A stretch of 64,000 bases of DNA, from the NCBI GenBank assembly GCA_051418075.1, contig JBPRGG010000127.1:1-64000 (forward strand). The letters are read 5' to 3'. Each line of letters begins with the position of its first letter. Within the stretch, counting starts at the first letter, position 1. Below the pieces are notes generated by a model. That model saw nothing but the letters and a program-made list of their open reading frames with translations. It was not told the DNA's origin and searched no databases. Made by a program: the position numbers and the translations under genes. Shown here in pieces: positions 63,715 through 64,000 of the stretch. The DNA is from JBPRGG01 sp051418075. GTDB lineage: Bacteria > Bacteroidota > Bacteroidia > Cytophagales > Cyclobacteriaceae.

Positions 63715-63999
63715 TCAGGCCACCCTTTTAATTAGATCAGGAGATTTATTATGGGCATTACCAACTGCTCTGGACACCTGGTAAGCCTTCATCAAATCAG
63801 CCGGGTAAGGGATAAGAAAGTCCTGGATTTCCTGCAGGTCCAGATTGTGATCCAGCCATCTGGTCTCGTTTTCAGGTTTTAAAATGACAGGCATCCGGTC
63901 ATGAATATCCTTCACCAATTCATTGGCCTCGGTAGTAATAATTGAAAAAGAATGCAGTTGAAGGTCCTGGTTATATTCCCAGATACCGGCAAAAGCATA
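63715..63999 (-). CDS. SOS response-associated peptidase (SRAP), C-terminal part (5' end outside window)
   Basis: The minus-strand frame is open to the window end. It reads YAFAGIWEYNQDLQL, FSIITTEANELVKDIHDRM and PVILKPENETRWLDH, the standard C-terminal half of SRAP with the catalytic His in HDRMP. SRAP forms a covalent link to abasic sites in single-stranded DNA. The N-terminal half with Cys2 is beyond base 64000. Followed after four bases by the SRAP-like gene without catalytic residues. Confidence 0.9.
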   Translation of the reverse strand, partial: YAFAGIWEYNQDLQLHSFSIITTEANELVKDIHDRMPVILKPENETRWLDHNLDLQEIQDFLIPYPADLMKAYQVSRAVGNAHNKSPDLIKRVA

Positions 64000-64000
64000 A

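Overview
This window is a stretch of chromosome from a member of the Bacteroidota, most likely of the Cytophagales (Cyclobacteriaceae/Fulvivirga-like). The evidence is a type IX secretion (T9SS) sorting domain, a YfiR-like protein, HYC_CC-type and DUF4212/sodium-symporter genes, many lipoproteins with SC lipoboxes, AT-rich spacers, few strong Shine-Dalgarno sequences, and promoters of the TTG-N19-TAnnTTTG kind that the Bacteroidota sigma factor uses. The genus cannot be fixed from sequence reading alone. Most of the window is ordinary chromosome; no complete insertion sequence, prophage or CRISPR array was seen.

Layout. 1-14 kb: end of a sulfatase, truA, an MsbA-like ABC exporter, a small outer-membrane-type protein, terC, the cysteine genes cysE-cysM, a SCO1/cytochrome c lipoprotein pair, and a lipoprotein. 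A decayed accessory patch follows (10.5-12.0 kb): a PIN toxin gene with an in-frame stop, a small possible antitoxin, and a cysteine-rich gene broken by two stops and a frameshift. Then come a second small barrel-like protein and a tRNA methyltransferase. 14-25 kb: an M16 peptidase pair, a membrane pyrophosphatase, an ABC-class ATPase, and a DUF4212/sodium:solute symporter pair. 25-31 kb: a lipoprotein, threonine aldolase, an APH-like kinase, a patatin, a minimal T9SS-sorted protein, and tRNA-Gly and tRNA-Leu. 31-38 kb: carbohydrate genes, namely a GH79/heparanase-like lipoprotein with an SDR pseudogene behind it, a divergent NrtR-type NUDIX regulator, a Gfo/Idh oxidoreductase, a lipase and a glucoamylase/GH144-like lipoprotein.

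38-48.7 kb: an MscS-like/MgtE-N-CBS/MgtE ion operon, a metal-handling operon (HYC_CC protein, HMA protein, TonB receptor), a membrane hydrolase whose reading frame needs a -1 shift at A AAA AAG, and a membrane-protein/winged-helix regulator/DUF4153 set carrying two almost identical 19-base inverted repeats. 49-64 kb: yjbQ, a beta-helix lipoprotein, prfA, a YfiR/HAMP-GAF-PAS sensor/heme lipoprotein operon, a lipoprotein cholesterol-dependent-cytolysin relative without the usual undecapeptide, an ECF sigma factor with its Ser/Thr kinase, a Kazal lipoprotein, tag, an aspartyl protease with PDZ, and a tandem SRAP pair in which the second copy has lost the catalytic residues.

The most unusual items are the cytolysin-like lipoprotein, the SRAP pseudoenzyme beside a canonical SRAP, the shared operator of the winged-helix regulator, and the slippery heptamer in the membrane hydrolase gene. 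All assignments come from reading motifs by eye; no database search was run.
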